NCBI RefSeq assembly: GCF_003473295.1
Contig: NZ_QRMP01000015.1
Coordinates: forward strand, 1 to 64,000
Direction: 5' to 3'
Source: Parabacteroides sp. AM08-6
GTDB lineage: Bacteria > Bacteroidota > Bacteroidia > Bacteroidales > Tannerellaceae
DNA: 64,000 nt
In this document: piece after piece, positions 44,954 to 54,224 of the stretch
Layout: each line of letters starts with the position of its first letter
How positions within the stretch are numbered: the stretch's first letter is position 1
Notes under the pieces: model-generated
The model's input: the letters and a program-made list of their open reading frames with translations, nothing else
Told to the model about the DNA's origin: nothing
Databases searched by the model: none
Made by a program: the position numbers and the translations under genes

Positions 44954-46039
44954 ATGAAACAGTATTTACTTCCATTCCTACTCTTGTTTTACACAAGTTG
45001 CAGACCTGTTGCTTCCAGTCCGGAGGAGAATGTACAGCAGGACAGTACAGCCCTTGTACAAATCACGGATACCCTTCCGGCGCCCCAAGTCAAGTCCTCT
45101 TTATATTATTGGAAAACAATTTTCCAATTATCTGAAGCGGATAAGCAATTCATCCACGACCATCAGATAGGTCGGATATATGTTCGTTTTTTTGATGTGG
45201 ATAATAACAGCGACCGTTTAGAGGACAAAGCACCCTCCCCTATCGCGACTGTTATTTTCAAAGAGAGGCCATTAGCTAATCTGGAAATAGTTCCTACCGT
45301 TTTTATCACGAACGAAGCAATGAAAGAGATGGGAAAAACAGACACAACAACCCAAATGTATGCACAAAAAATAGCGAAACGGGTGTTTACCATGGTTCAG
45401 ACGAATGATATACAGAATGTACATGAAATACAAATTGATTGCGACTGGACCCAAACTTCCCAATCCGCTTTTTTCACACTGCTGAAAGAACTCCGGAAGA
45501 TTGCGCATGAACATCAAATCAGATTATCCGCCACTATCCGGCTGCATCAGCTTACCCTGCCTGTACCACCGGTAGACAGAGGAGTTTTAATGTGTTATAA
45601 TACCGGAAATTTTTCTGACAGAAACACAACAAACTCCATTATTGATTATCAGGATATTTTGCCTTATGGACCTTTCTTAAAAGACTATCTCCTCCCTATA
45701 GACATCGCATATCCGACTTATAGTTGGGGGTTATGGTTCAAAGACAAGCAGTTCAAAGGTATTTTAAAAGAAGTCGATTATGAAAACCGTACACTATACA
45801 AGCCCGTCGAGAAGAATCTTTTCCGGGTTCAAACCAATCACTACAAAGGTTCTTCTTTTCTTGAAGCCGGTGATATCATCCGGTATGAAATTTCTCCCGT
45901 TGCAGAAATAAACAAAGTCAAGAAATTATTGGAACCGGAAATTTCCAATAAAAACTATTCTGTGATTTTATACCATTTAGATATGAATAATCTTTTAAAA
46001 TATAGCCATGATGAAATTAAAAGTTTTTACAACCGTTAG
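44954..46039 (+). CDS. Lipoprotein with predicted TIM-barrel domain (DUF3142-like)
   Basis: A 361-residue lipoprotein: signal then lipobox YTSC (Cys16). After a short linker, the region YYWKTIFQLSEADKQFI to the end reads as alternating strands and helices: IGRIYVRFFDVD, LEIVPTVFI, VHEIQIDCDWT (acidic strand end), IRLSATIRLHQL, GVLMCYNTGN, IDIAYPTYSWGLWF. This resembles a glycoside-hydrolase-like TIM barrel (DUF3142-type). No sure catalytic assignment. Its last 29-32 bases overlap the next gene in another frame, so the two are surely co-translated. Confidence 0.65.
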   Translation: MKQYLLPFLLLFYTSCRPVASSPEENVQQDSTALVQITDTLPAPQVKSSLYYWKTIFQLSEADKQFIHDHQIGRIYVRFFDVDNNSDRLEDKAPSPIATVIFKERPLANLEIVPTVFITNEAMKEMGKTDTTTQMYAQKIAKRVFTMVQTNDIQNVHEIQIDCDWTQTSQSAFFTLLKELRKIAHEHQIRLSATIRLHQLTLPVPPVDRGVLMCYNTGNFSDRNTTNSIIDYQDILPYGPFLKDYLLPIDIAYPTYSWGLWFKDKQFKGILKEVDYENRTLYKPVEKNLFRVQTNHYKGSSFLEAGDIIRYEISPVAEINKVKKLLEPEISNKNYSVILYHLDMNNLLKYSHDEIKSFYNR

Positions 46040-48167
46040 TCTCTTGTCTTTTTGCTCTTATATGCACTTGAATGCTTGTGGTCCTTACGTACCGGAAAGT
46101 CCGGCTACATTCCCCATGTACCGGGTATATGTTCCGGAAAACACGAATGACCCTGCAATTGACATAAACTGCATTGAATGGCAAAAATTAGTAGGTGCCC
46201 CCATTCCGATAAAAGATATTTATCAGGTCGTTTATAAATATTCTATTCCGGATATGGAACGAATCGATTCGCTGATATCGACTTCCTCCAAACAAAAAAC
46301 GGTGTCCGGCAATCAATTTGCCGCTTGGCTTATTCAAAAAAAAGACAGGGAAATTGTCCGTTTCCTGCTATTGGCAAAAAGATGCGAACAAACCCGGCAT
46401 ATACTATTCTCCCCTTGGTATTATCCGGAAAAGGAAGACCCGGTAATCGGTGATTTGGCAGACATTCAGAGAGAGGCTTTATCATATAAAGGTTCACGTT
46501 TGCGGGAACGTTATCTTCTACAAGCGATACGAGCAACCTTCTCTTTAGGCAATTACGAACAATGTATCGAATTATGGCATAATCAATTAAAAAAATTGCC
46601 GAAATCATATATACGGGACAAAGCTGAAGCTTACATCGGAGGAGCTTATGAAAGATTAGGAAATAAAGAGGAGGCTTTATTCCATTATATCGAAAGCGAA
46701 AGTATCGAAAATTGCAGTTACGATTTGGAGACCGTTTATACTTATGCACCGGACTCCAAACGGCTGGCTTATTGTCTGCAACAGGAGTTAGGGAAAGTTA
46801 CGAGACAAAGCTCCATTAACGAAGAACGGGTGCAGGAATTATTAAAACTATGCAAACAAGTAGTCCGGGAAAAGAAAACGCAGAATTTGGCCATGTGGCA
46901 ATACACTGCAGCCTTCCTGATTGATTATGTAGGGTATCCGGAGATAGCTTCCGAGTATTTAAAGAAAGCTTACAAGATGCCTGGTAATCAAATAATAAAA
47001 GAAAGCATACAAGTTTTTCAACTCTACTTGGATGCAGTTAATAATACATTTTCGGCTGACGATGAAAAACGTATTTTATCCGGTTTAAAATGGTTGGATA
47101 AAAAGATGGAACAAACAATCCGGAAAGGAGAACCGGTTTCTACTTATAAAATCTTCTGGGGAACAAAGGAATATTTTACTGACATGATGCAACGTATCAC
47201 AGTGTCGATATTAGCTCCTGCTTATATCAAACAAGGAAATGTTGCACGCGCTGCCGCTTTAGCTGATATAGCGAAAGAGCGATATTTGCAGTTGCATCAA
47301 CAAGTTTATTTCTACGAACCTGATTCATACAAAGAATTAACGCAAGACATTAATCAACTTCGGTTAAGTACGACTATTGAGAATCCGATTGATTACAAAT
47401 CTAATTCATTCATATTGCTGGATACGGTATCAGCTCAAGATGTCAAAAATTACCATACTCTATTATTCAGCACTTCCTTATCAGATTTCGACAGATTCTT
47501 AGTTGAACGTTGCTATAAAGATCCGGATTTCATCAACGATTTAGTCGGTACAAAGTTCATTCGGGAAGGGAAATACGAAGAAGCCATTCCTTATTTAACC
47601 CAGGTGAGCAAGCAATACCAGAAACGGTTGAATGTAACGAAAAACTTAGATTTGATAGATTCTATCGGTTATAGTCAACTGGATCCTTTCAACGAACCTT
47701 GGTTGAAGAGGGTTAAAATAAAGTCCAATCAAGAATACTACAAATTGGAATTTGCCCGAGAGATGTACGAACTTGAACAGACTATTCAACAGGAATGCAA
47801 TCCGGAACAGAAGGCTATGGCCTTATACAAATATGCCACCGGCATGTATAACTCCGTTAGTTTCTGCTGGAATTTATCAGCCTACAAATATGGTTCTTAT
47901 ATAAGCAGTTGTGAATATAACTGGGATGATAAAACCCTCAAAGCCAAAAGTAAACATCTGATAGATGAAGCGTTATCTATCAGTACCAATAAAGATTTAC
48001 AAGCGACTTATAACATCGCTATTCTCTATTTAGATAAAAACCTGAATAAAAACTCTTTCAATTGGCTTCTGCAACAATATTGGTATACAGCCACATTCCG
48101 GCATTATCTGAGAAGTTGCGATGCGCTGAAAGACTATGGCAAAAACACTCGTCTTTCAAAACTATAA
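46008..48167 (+). CDS. Large lipoprotein with helical repeats, unknown function
   Basis: A 719-residue lipoprotein: signal with lipobox LNAC (Cys24) followed by GPYVPESPATFPMY, then a mostly helical protein with TPR-like segments, such as AEAYIGGAYERLGNKEEALFHYIESE (about 203-228) and EGKYEEAIPYLTQVSKQY. Cysteines are scattered. I recognise it only as a large secreted family seen in Bacteroidota next to the TIM-barrel lipoprotein type upstream. Two Met codons (46008, 46011) are possible starts; either overlaps the upstream gene. Last gene of the cluster, ending in a hairpin. Confidence 0.7.
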   Translation: MMKLKVFTTVSLLSFCSYMHLNACGPYVPESPATFPMYRVYVPENTNDPAIDINCIEWQKLVGAPIPIKDIYQVVYKYSIPDMERIDSLISTSSKQKTVSGNQFAAWLIQKKDREIVRFLLLAKRCEQTRHILFSPWYYPEKEDPVIGDLADIQREALSYKGSRLRERYLLQAIRATFSLGNYEQCIELWHNQLKKLPKSYIRDKAEAYIGGAYERLGNKEEALFHYIESESIENCSYDLETVYTYAPDSKRLAYCLQQELGKVTRQSSINEERVQELLKLCKQVVREKKTQNLAMWQYTAAFLIDYVGYPEIASEYLKKAYKMPGNQIIKESIQVFQLYLDAVNNTFSADDEKRILSGLKWLDKKMEQTIRKGEPVSTYKIFWGTKEYFTDMMQRITVSILAPAYIKQGNVARAAALADIAKERYLQLHQQVYFYEPDSYKELTQDINQLRLSTTIENPIDYKSNSFILLDTVSAQDVKNYHTLLFSTSLSDFDRFLVERCYKDPDFINDLVGTKFIREGKYEEAIPYLTQVSKQYQKRLNVTKNLDLIDSIGYSQLDPFNEPWLKRVKIKSNQEYYKLEFAREMYELEQTIQQECNPEQKAMALYKYATGMYNSVSFCWNLSAYKYGSYISSCEYNWDDKTLKAKSKHLIDEALSISTNKDLQATYNIAILYLDKNLNKNSFNWLLQQYWYTATFRHYLRSCDALKDYGKNTRLSKL

Positions 48168-48185
48168 AAGACGAAATCTTTATTT

Positions 48186-48250
48186 TATAGATGCGACATT
48201 TTTCATAACAAAAGCTCACTGCTAAACAGATGAAAGATGTTGCATCTATA
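48186..48250. terminator. Long inverted repeat between convergent genes
   Basis: About 21 bp on each side (48186-48206 with 48230-48250), two pairs being G-U as RNA, loop of about 23. It sits between the 719-residue lipoprotein gene and the kinase gene reading the other way. There is no U-tract on either strand. Confidence 0.6.
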
Positions 48251-48255
48251 TAATA

Positions 48256-49983
48256 TCAAACATTAAATGTAATAATAAACCGACTTCCTTTTCCCACTTC
48301 ACTCTCGACACGAATAGTTCCACCGTGTGCCTCTACAAAATCTTTACTGATTGCCAACCCCAAACCGCTTCCTTGTACTTTTGTTCCGGGGACACGGAAA
48401 TAACGGTCGAAGATACTTTGATGATAGCGGGGATCGATACCTTTACCAAAATCTTGTACAAAAAACTCCACTTGCTTGTCCAATTGACGGGCACCGACAA
48501 CAATACGACCGTTTTCCGGAGTATAATGGATGGCATTTGACAACAAATTCGTCAATACCCAAGCTATTTTTTCACTATCGACAAATAATTTGGAAACCTT
48601 TTCCGGATATTCCACTTCAATATGACAACCAAAACGTTCTGCTTGTACCCGATTTGCCTTGATTGCATAATCTATCAGTTCAATAGGTTTGGTTATCTTC
48701 GGATTTAATTGAAGCTTACCAGTTTCCACCTGTGTCATTTTCAGTAATTCACCGGTTATTTCAAGTAAACGGTCGCTACTTTCCTTAATGCTCTCGGCTA
48801 GTGCTATCTGTTCATCGTTCATATCACCGACACGTTTATCCTCCAGCAGTTTCAAACTCATCATGATAGCAGAAATAGGAGTCTTCAGTTCATGGGAAAT
48901 TGTAGAGATAAATGTTGTTTTTGCAGAATCCAATTCCTTAAACTCCGTTATATTTTTCAACAGAATCACATCACCGGCATACTGGTTCTCCTCCTCTCTG
49001 CCCATCACACGAATCGGAATATATTTAACCTGGAAATAGCTTTCCTTATCATCAGCATAAATCTTCAACGGTTCCTTATTTTCATCAAGTTGAATAAGTT
49101 CACGAACCAAACGACGCAACAAATCATTTTTCAAAGCCAGTTCAGCAGCTGATTTACCTATCACATTTTCCCTTTTCAAGTTCAGGATAGTCAAGGCTTC
49201 ATCGTTAGCAAACAAAATAGAACGGTCACAGTCTAAACCGATTATAGGCTCCGTGATACTATTCACGATAGCTTCTACATATTTCTTAGTCTTGAGAATA
49301 TCAGCCAGCGTACTTTTCCGGTATTCCGTCAAACATTCAGCCATGCGGTTAAAAGAATTTGCAACTTCCGAAAACTCTTGGTATTCACCCAGATTCAAAC
49401 GTTTTTCATAATTATGATTGGCTATTTCCATAATACCGTCAGTCAGTTTACGAATAGGTGTCGTAATAGAGCTCGGCAAACGAATGAGGAAAACAAAAGC
49501 TATCAGGATACAAGCTACAGCAATGATACAAATCCATAATAATGCTTGGTCGGCTGTATGTTCTGCAATTTTGCTTTTCCGGTAAATAGTCGCCATATTC
49601 AGTGTCATAATATCATTCAATGCAACACGAACACGCTGAATAGTCGTATCATTCAAATTCTTTTGCATTGCTTCGTAGCGAGTGACAAGATGGGAAGTTG
49701 CCACATTTTCATCTATTTCCGTAATATTTTTCTTCTGTAAACTCAAGTTCTTTTCAAACTCGGAACGAGCCACCGAATCCGTTTTTATACGTTCGAGTGC
49801 ATCTAACATCCTACGGGAATAAAGGAGCGAATTATAATTATCCGCTAGAATATTCTGCGTATCGGTCGACATATTGTCGATATTCTTTACAGCCAGCCCC
49901 CCCAATAATACAATCATGGCAAACAGCAAACCTATACCGGAGGTTAGTTTGGTTTTAATTTTCAGACTCATGGACCTATACAT
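48256..49983 (-). CDS. Sensor histidine kinase of the Kdp operon (KdpD catalytic half)
   Basis: A 575-residue kinase with two helices (about 14-33, 147-167) around a 110-residue extracytoplasmic region, HAMP domain (about 168-222), PAS domain (about 232-345), H box TISHELKTPISAI with His364, N box NLLSNAIHYTPENG, FGKGID and GSGLGLAISK. It is the last gene of the kdp operon, 3 bases after a KdpD sensor-domain gene, so the classical single KdpD seems split into two proteins here. Partner regulator probably the NtrC-type gene at 56327. Confidence 0.9.
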   Translation of the reverse strand: MYRSMSLKIKTKLTSGIGLLFAMIVLLGGLAVKNIDNMSTDTQNILADNYNSLLYSRRMLDALERIKTDSVARSEFEKNLSLQKKNITEIDENVATSHLVTRYEAMQKNLNDTTIQRVRVALNDIMTLNMATIYRKSKIAEHTADQALLWICIIAVACILIAFVFLIRLPSSITTPIRKLTDGIMEIANHNYEKRLNLGEYQEFSEVANSFNRMAECLTEYRKSTLADILKTKKYVEAIVNSITEPIIGLDCDRSILFANDEALTILNLKRENVIGKSAAELALKNDLLRRLVRELIQLDENKEPLKIYADDKESYFQVKYIPIRVMGREEENQYAGDVILLKNITEFKELDSAKTTFISTISHELKTPISAIMMSLKLLEDKRVGDMNDEQIALAESIKESSDRLLEITGELLKMTQVETGKLQLNPKITKPIELIDYAIKANRVQAERFGCHIEVEYPEKVSKLFVDSEKIAWVLTNLLSNAIHYTPENGRIVVGARQLDKQVEFFVQDFGKGIDPRYHQSIFDRYFRVPGTKVQGSGLGLAISKDFVEAHGGTIRVESEVGKGSRFIITFNV

Positions 49984-49986
49984 ACA

Positions 49987-51108
49987 CTATGCTATTATTA
50001 TTAAGTCAATATTCAACTGCGACAAACTATTTAATAAAGTTCGGTATTGAAAAACCGATAAGAGAACAGAACGAAGGCTGAATGAAGGTTTACCAACACA
50101 AACGGTAGTTATTTGCTTTTCCTGGCAAACTTCAACTATGCTTCTCGGAATACTGTCTGATTGTACTTGTACCACTTCTCCACCCAGTTCTGTAGCCAAC
50201 TTAAAATGATTCGACAAATATCGTTGATTTGCTAACGGTATCCGTTCCATACTCTCTCGTGGAGTTTGAACATAAAGGACAAAAAATTTTGAATTATAAC
50301 GAGTCGCCAACCTAGCCGCTTTCCGTATAACTTTCCGTGGAGTTCTCTCATGACTACTGATACAAGCCAAAAAACGCTCATGACGGACACCCGTATTGAC
50401 CGGGACTGAGTTCTCTACTTTTTTCTCCACCCGCAAAGCTACTTCTTTTAAAGCAAGTTCGCGAAGCTGAAGGATATTTTCTGCCTTAAAAAAATTATTC
50501 AGGGCAGTTTGCACTTTTTCCGGCTTGTATATTTTTCCGGCTTTCAACCGGGCTACAAGTTCATTAGCTGTTAAATCGATATTTACCACTTCATCCGCCT
50601 GCTCAAGTACACTATCCGGGATACGTTCCTTCACCTCGATACCGGCAATATCCTGAACTTCCTCATTCAGACCCTCCAAATGTTGGATATTAACCGCTGT
50701 TATCACACTTATTCCGGCATCCAGAATATCCATCACATCCTGCCAGCGCTTTTCATTTTTACTACCCTCCACATTGGAATGAGCCAGTTCATCAACGATA
50801 ACAACTTCCGGATGAATACTCAAAATAGCCTGAAGGTCCATTTCTTCCACTTCTTTACCTTTATAAAAAGACCGACGGCGCACTATAAGGGGTAAACCTG
50901 CCACCAATGCCTCAGTCTCCGGTCTGCCATGTGTTTCAATATAACCAATCCGAATATCGATACCGCTTCGAAGCAACTCGTGGGCCTCGGACAACATACG
51001 GTACGTTTTACCTACACCGGCAATCATGCCGATGTAGATTTTAAAATTCCCCCGACGGGACTTTTTCAGCAAATCCAAAAAGTGTTGTACACTCTGTTCT
51101 CTGTCCAT
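49987..51108 (-). CDS. kdpD: KdpD N-terminal sensor domain as a separate protein
   Basis: A 373-residue cytoplasmic protein matching the N-terminal KdpD domain plus a universal-stress-type (USP) domain. The P-loop-like GMIAGVGKTYRML (27-39) and the sequence VDELAHSN are typical of the KdpD sensor domain, as are NVQHLEGL-type segments (NIQHLEGLNEEVQDI). The C-terminal part (about 245-373, LACISSHERTPRKVIRKAARLA) is USP-like. There are no membrane helices or kinase domain; these are supplied by the next gene. Likely senses potassium or ATP state. Confidence 0.88.
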   Translation of the reverse strand: MDREQSVQHFLDLLKKSRRGNFKIYIGMIAGVGKTYRMLSEAHELLRSGIDIRIGYIETHGRPETEALVAGLPLIVRRRSFYKGKEVEEMDLQAILSIHPEVVIVDELAHSNVEGSKNEKRWQDVMDILDAGISVITAVNIQHLEGLNEEVQDIAGIEVKERIPDSVLEQADEVVNIDLTANELVARLKAGKIYKPEKVQTALNNFFKAENILQLRELALKEVALRVEKKVENSVPVNTGVRHERFLACISSHERTPRKVIRKAARLATRYNSKFFVLYVQTPRESMERIPLANQRYLSNHFKLATELGGEVVQVQSDSIPRSIVEVCQEKQITTVCVGKPSFSLRSVLLSVFQYRTLLNSLSQLNIDLIIIA

Positions 51109-51126
51109 TTGTCTGAGTTTTCCGTT

Positions 51127-51525
51127 TCAAGGTCTCAATGTAAAGCCAAAAACCAAGTGAGCATCTTCCAGACGAGGATTCCAAATGGCTTGTGCAAATA
51201 TAGGTAAAGAGAACGAATCTGTGAATTTAATAGCAGCCGTAATATCTATCTCCTTATTTGCCAATCCTTCGGAAGCCTGATTACCATCAAAATCCGTAGA
51301 GCCCCAAGCAGTCAGGGAAAAACCGGCAATGTTCAAGCCTAACGTCGGTTGAAAACTAACACCTGTCTGATAAACACCACGCCAAATATAAGAACTTACA
51401 AGGTCGCCCTGCACAGTAAAACTTAATTTTTTGTTTTCATCTTGTCCTTTTATCATTGAAAAAGATGCCATAGTCAATGTTATAATAACAATTGATATTT
51501 TTTTAATTGTTGAATTCATATTCAT
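51127..51525 (-). CDS. Short porin-like protein, probably internally deleted
   Basis: A 132-residue exported protein: signal peptide to about residue 27, then GDLVSSYIWRGVYQTGVSFQPTLG and a C-terminal block FTDSFSLPIFAQAIWNPRLEDAHLVFGF. Both are landmarks of the barrel protein often found in Bacteroidales kdp operons, which is, from memory, about 210-240 residues. The middle strands are absent: the sequence runs from ANKEIDITAA straight to IKFTDSF. It looks like an in-frame loss of roughly 90-100 residues. Overlaps kdpC by four bases. Confidence 0.65.
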   Translation of the reverse strand: MNMNSTIKKISIVIITLTMASFSMIKGQDENKKLSFTVQGDLVSSYIWRGVYQTGVSFQPTLGLNIAGFSLTAWGSTDFDGNQASEGLANKEIDITAAIKFTDSFSLPIFAQAIWNPRLEDAHLVFGFTLRP

Positions 51526-52115
51526 TTAATATTGTTTTTGTTTTTATCTGCTTTCTCTAATGCAATATTCAATTTCAGAACATTTACTTTCTTCGGACCA
51601 AAAACACCTAACAATGGACCTTCTATATTTGCTTTGACAATAGCTGTCACTTTATCTTTAGAAAGACCACGAGCCTCGGCAACACGTTGAACTTGTAAAT
51701 AGGCTGCTTTCAGAGAAATATCAGGATCTAAACCGGAACCACTGGCTGTTACCATTTCCGCAGGAACTTCTTCCCGCTTCAGATAAGGATGATGCAAAAG
51801 AAAAGTATCGATACGAGCCTGAACTTCAGCCAGATATTCTTCATTGGAAGGACCTTTATTACTACCGGCCGAACTGGAAGCATCATAACCGGAACCGGCA
51901 CAAGAAGGGCGTCCCCAGAAATAAATGTCTTTTGTAAAAGCCTGTCCTACATTTGCAGCCCCTACCACTTTTCCGTCTAATTCCAGCACAGCTGCATTTC
52001 CTTTATTGGGGCCTGCAACCTGCGCAAAAACCCATAATATAAAGATGTAGCAAACACTAAGCAACACACAAAAAGCTATCGTTAATTTGAATGATTTTAA
52101 TAGAGTCGATATCAT
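51522..52115 (-). CDS. kdpC: Potassium-transporting ATPase subunit C
   Basis: A 197-residue single-helix protein (helix about 11-34), periplasmic domain afterwards. Family landmarks: FWGRPSCAGSGYDASSSAGSN-type region (about 66-87), VPAEMVTASGSGLDPDIS (about 116-133) and LGVFGPKKVNVLKLNIAL at the end. It stabilises the KdpFABC complex and raises potassium affinity. Length matches the family norm of about 190. Confidence 0.96.
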   Translation of the reverse strand: MISTLLKSFKLTIAFCVLLSVCYIFILWVFAQVAGPNKGNAAVLELDGKVVGAANVGQAFTKDIYFWGRPSCAGSGYDASSSAGSNKGPSNEEYLAEVQARIDTFLLHHPYLKREEVPAEMVTASGSGLDPDISLKAAYLQVQRVAEARGLSKDKVTAIVKANIEGPLLGVFGPKKVNVLKLNIALEKADKNKNNIK

Positions 52116-52156
52116 AATGTTTTTATATTTAATTTATTAATAATATTCTTGACTGA

Positions 52157-54199
52157 TTACAGAAATAAACTGACAACCAAGTCTATTAGTTTTATTCCTA
52201 TAAATGGAGCAATCACTCCCCCTACACCATAAATCAATAGGTTCCGGCGCAACAGAGCCGAAGCCCCTATCGGTTTATAAGTCACGCCACGTAAAGCCAA
52301 CGGTATCAAGATAGGAATAATAATAGCATTAAAAATAACAGCCGACAGAATAGCACTTTCCGGACTATGTAGATGCATGATATTTAATGCGGCCAATTGT
52401 GGAATAGCCATCATAAAGAGTGCCGGAACAATGGCAAAATATTTAGCCACATCGTTCGCTATGCTGAATGTTGTTAATGTACCACGCGTCATCAGCAACT
52501 GTTTACCGATTTCCACAATTTCAATCAGCTTGGTCGGGTCGTTATCCAGATCCACCATATTACCGGCTTCTTTTGCAGCTTGAGTACCACTGTTCATAGC
52601 CACACCGACATTTGCCTGTGCCAAAGCAGGAGCATCATTTGTTCCATCCCCCATCATAGCGACCAGTTTACCGGCTTCCTGTTCACGTTTGATATAATTC
52701 ATCTTATCTTCCGGTTTTGCTTCAGCGATGAAATCATCCACCCCGGCTTTTTCTGCAATATATTTAGCCGTCAACGGATTATCACCGGTTACCATCACCG
52801 TTTTAACCCCCATTTTACGAAGACGTTCAAAACGTTCCTGAATACCTGGTTTGATAATATCCTGCAATTCTATAACACCGATAATATAATCATCCTGTGA
52901 AACAACTAGTGGAGTCCCTCCGTTGCCGGTAATTTTTTCTACCAGATTACCTACTTCCCCCGGATATTTACTCCCGGCAGCTTCGCTCATACGGCGGATA
53001 GCATCAAACGCACCTTTGCGAATACGAGTTCCGTCTTTTAAATCTACTCCCGAACACTTGGTTTCAGCCGTGAACTTTATCATACGGGAACCGGATGTAC
53101 TCAAATCGCGGATACGAATACCCTTTTCACGTCCCAGTTCTACAATAGATTTTCCTTCAGGAGTTTCATCAGAAAGGGAAGCCATCAAACAAGCCTGTAC
53201 AAAAGAATGTTCATCTATCCCCCCAACAGGATAAAACTGAGTTGCTTTACGATTACCGATAGTAATTGTTCCCGTTTTATCCAGTAATAAAGTATCTATA
53301 TCACCAGCCGTTTCAACAGCTTTACCTGATTTGGTAATTACATTGGCACGAAGCGCACGGTCCATACCGGCAATCCCGATAGCAGAAAGTAAACCACCGA
53401 TAGTAGTCGGTATCAGACAAACAAACAGAGAGATAAAGGCTGCAATTGTAATCTGCGTTCCGGAATAATCAGCCAACGGTTTCAAGGTCCCGCAAACCAC
53501 AACAAACACGAGTGTAAAACCAGCCAACAAAATTGTTAAAGCTATTTCATTCGGAGTTTTCTTACGGGAAGCCCCTTCCACCAAAGCAATCATTTTGTCC
53601 AGGAAACTTTCGCCCGACTGTGTGGTAACCTTTACTTTTATCTGGTCGGACAACACTTTTGTACCGCCGGTAACCGAACTTTTATCACCACCGGCTTCAC
53701 GAATAACCGGTGCAGACTCACCTGTAATGGCACTTTCATCGATAGAAGCCAATCCTTCGATGATTTCACCGTCGGAAGGAATGGTATCACCGGCCTCACA
53801 AATAAAAATATCACCTTTTTTCAACTGTGAACTACGAACTGTAGAAACAACACCATTAGCTGCTACCAATTTAGCGGGTGTCTCTTCACGAGTTTTACGC
53901 AAACTGTCAGCTTGGGCTTTACCTCGTGCCTCTGCTATTGCTTCAGCAAAATTGGCAAAAAGCAAGGTAAAAAGCAGTACTATGAAAACCAATAAATTAT
54001 ATCCGAACGCCCCCTGTTCATGATTGCCTGAAACGGCAGTCCAGATAGTAACAAACAACATGACAAATGTCACTACCTCAACAAGAAACATAATCGGGTT
54101 TCGGAACATCGTCCGCGGATTCAGTTTCGCAAACGATTGCTTGATACTTTCTATAACTAGCTCCTTTGGAAACAAAGAAGCGGATGTATTATTTTTCAT
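52157..54199 (-). CDS. kdpB: Potassium-transporting ATPase subunit B
   Basis: A 680-residue P-type ATPase. The phosphorylation motif is DKTGT with Asp307; the TGES actuator loop (159-162) and [13 protein letters not shown] hinge are intact, as is the KdpB-specific [24 protein letters not shown] region. N-terminal helices and the [19 protein letters not shown] helix complete the membrane part. ATP-driven energy for high-affinity potassium uptake. Standard length. Part of the kdp operon, 41 bases before kdpC. Confidence 0.97.
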   Translation of the reverse strand: MKNNTSASLFPKELVIESIKQSFAKLNPRTMFRNPIMFLVEVVTFVMLFVTIWTAVSGNHEQGAFGYNLLVFIVLLFTLLFANFAEAIAEARGKAQADSLRKTREETPAKLVAANGVVSTVRSSQLKKGDIFICEAGDTIPSDGEIIEGLASIDESAITGESAPVIREAGGDKSSVTGGTKVLSDQIKVKVTTQSGESFLDKMIALVEGASRKKTPNEIALTILLAGFTLVFVVVCGTLKPLADYSGTQITIAAFISLFVCLIPTTIGGLLSAIGIAGMDRALRANVITKSGKAVETAGDIDTLLLDKTGTITIGNRKATQFYPVGGIDEHSFVQACLMASLSDETPEGKSIVELGREKGIRIRDLSTSGSRMIKFTAETKCSGVDLKDGTRIRKGAFDAIRRMSEAAGSKYPGEVGNLVEKITGNGGTPLVVSQDDYIIGVIELQDIIKPGIQERFERLRKMGVKTVMVTGDNPLTAKYIAEKAGVDDFIAEAKPEDKMNYIKREQEAGKLVAMMGDGTNDAPALAQANVGVAMNSGTQAAKEAGNMVDLDNDPTKLIEIVEIGKQLLMTRGTLTTFSIANDVAKYFAIVPALFMMAIPQLAALNIMHLHSPESAILSAVIFNAIIIPILIPLALRGVTYKPIGASALLRRNLLIYGVGGVIAPFIGIKLIDLVVSLFL

Positions 54200-54224
54200 C
54201 TTACAATATTCTAATTACAATTAA

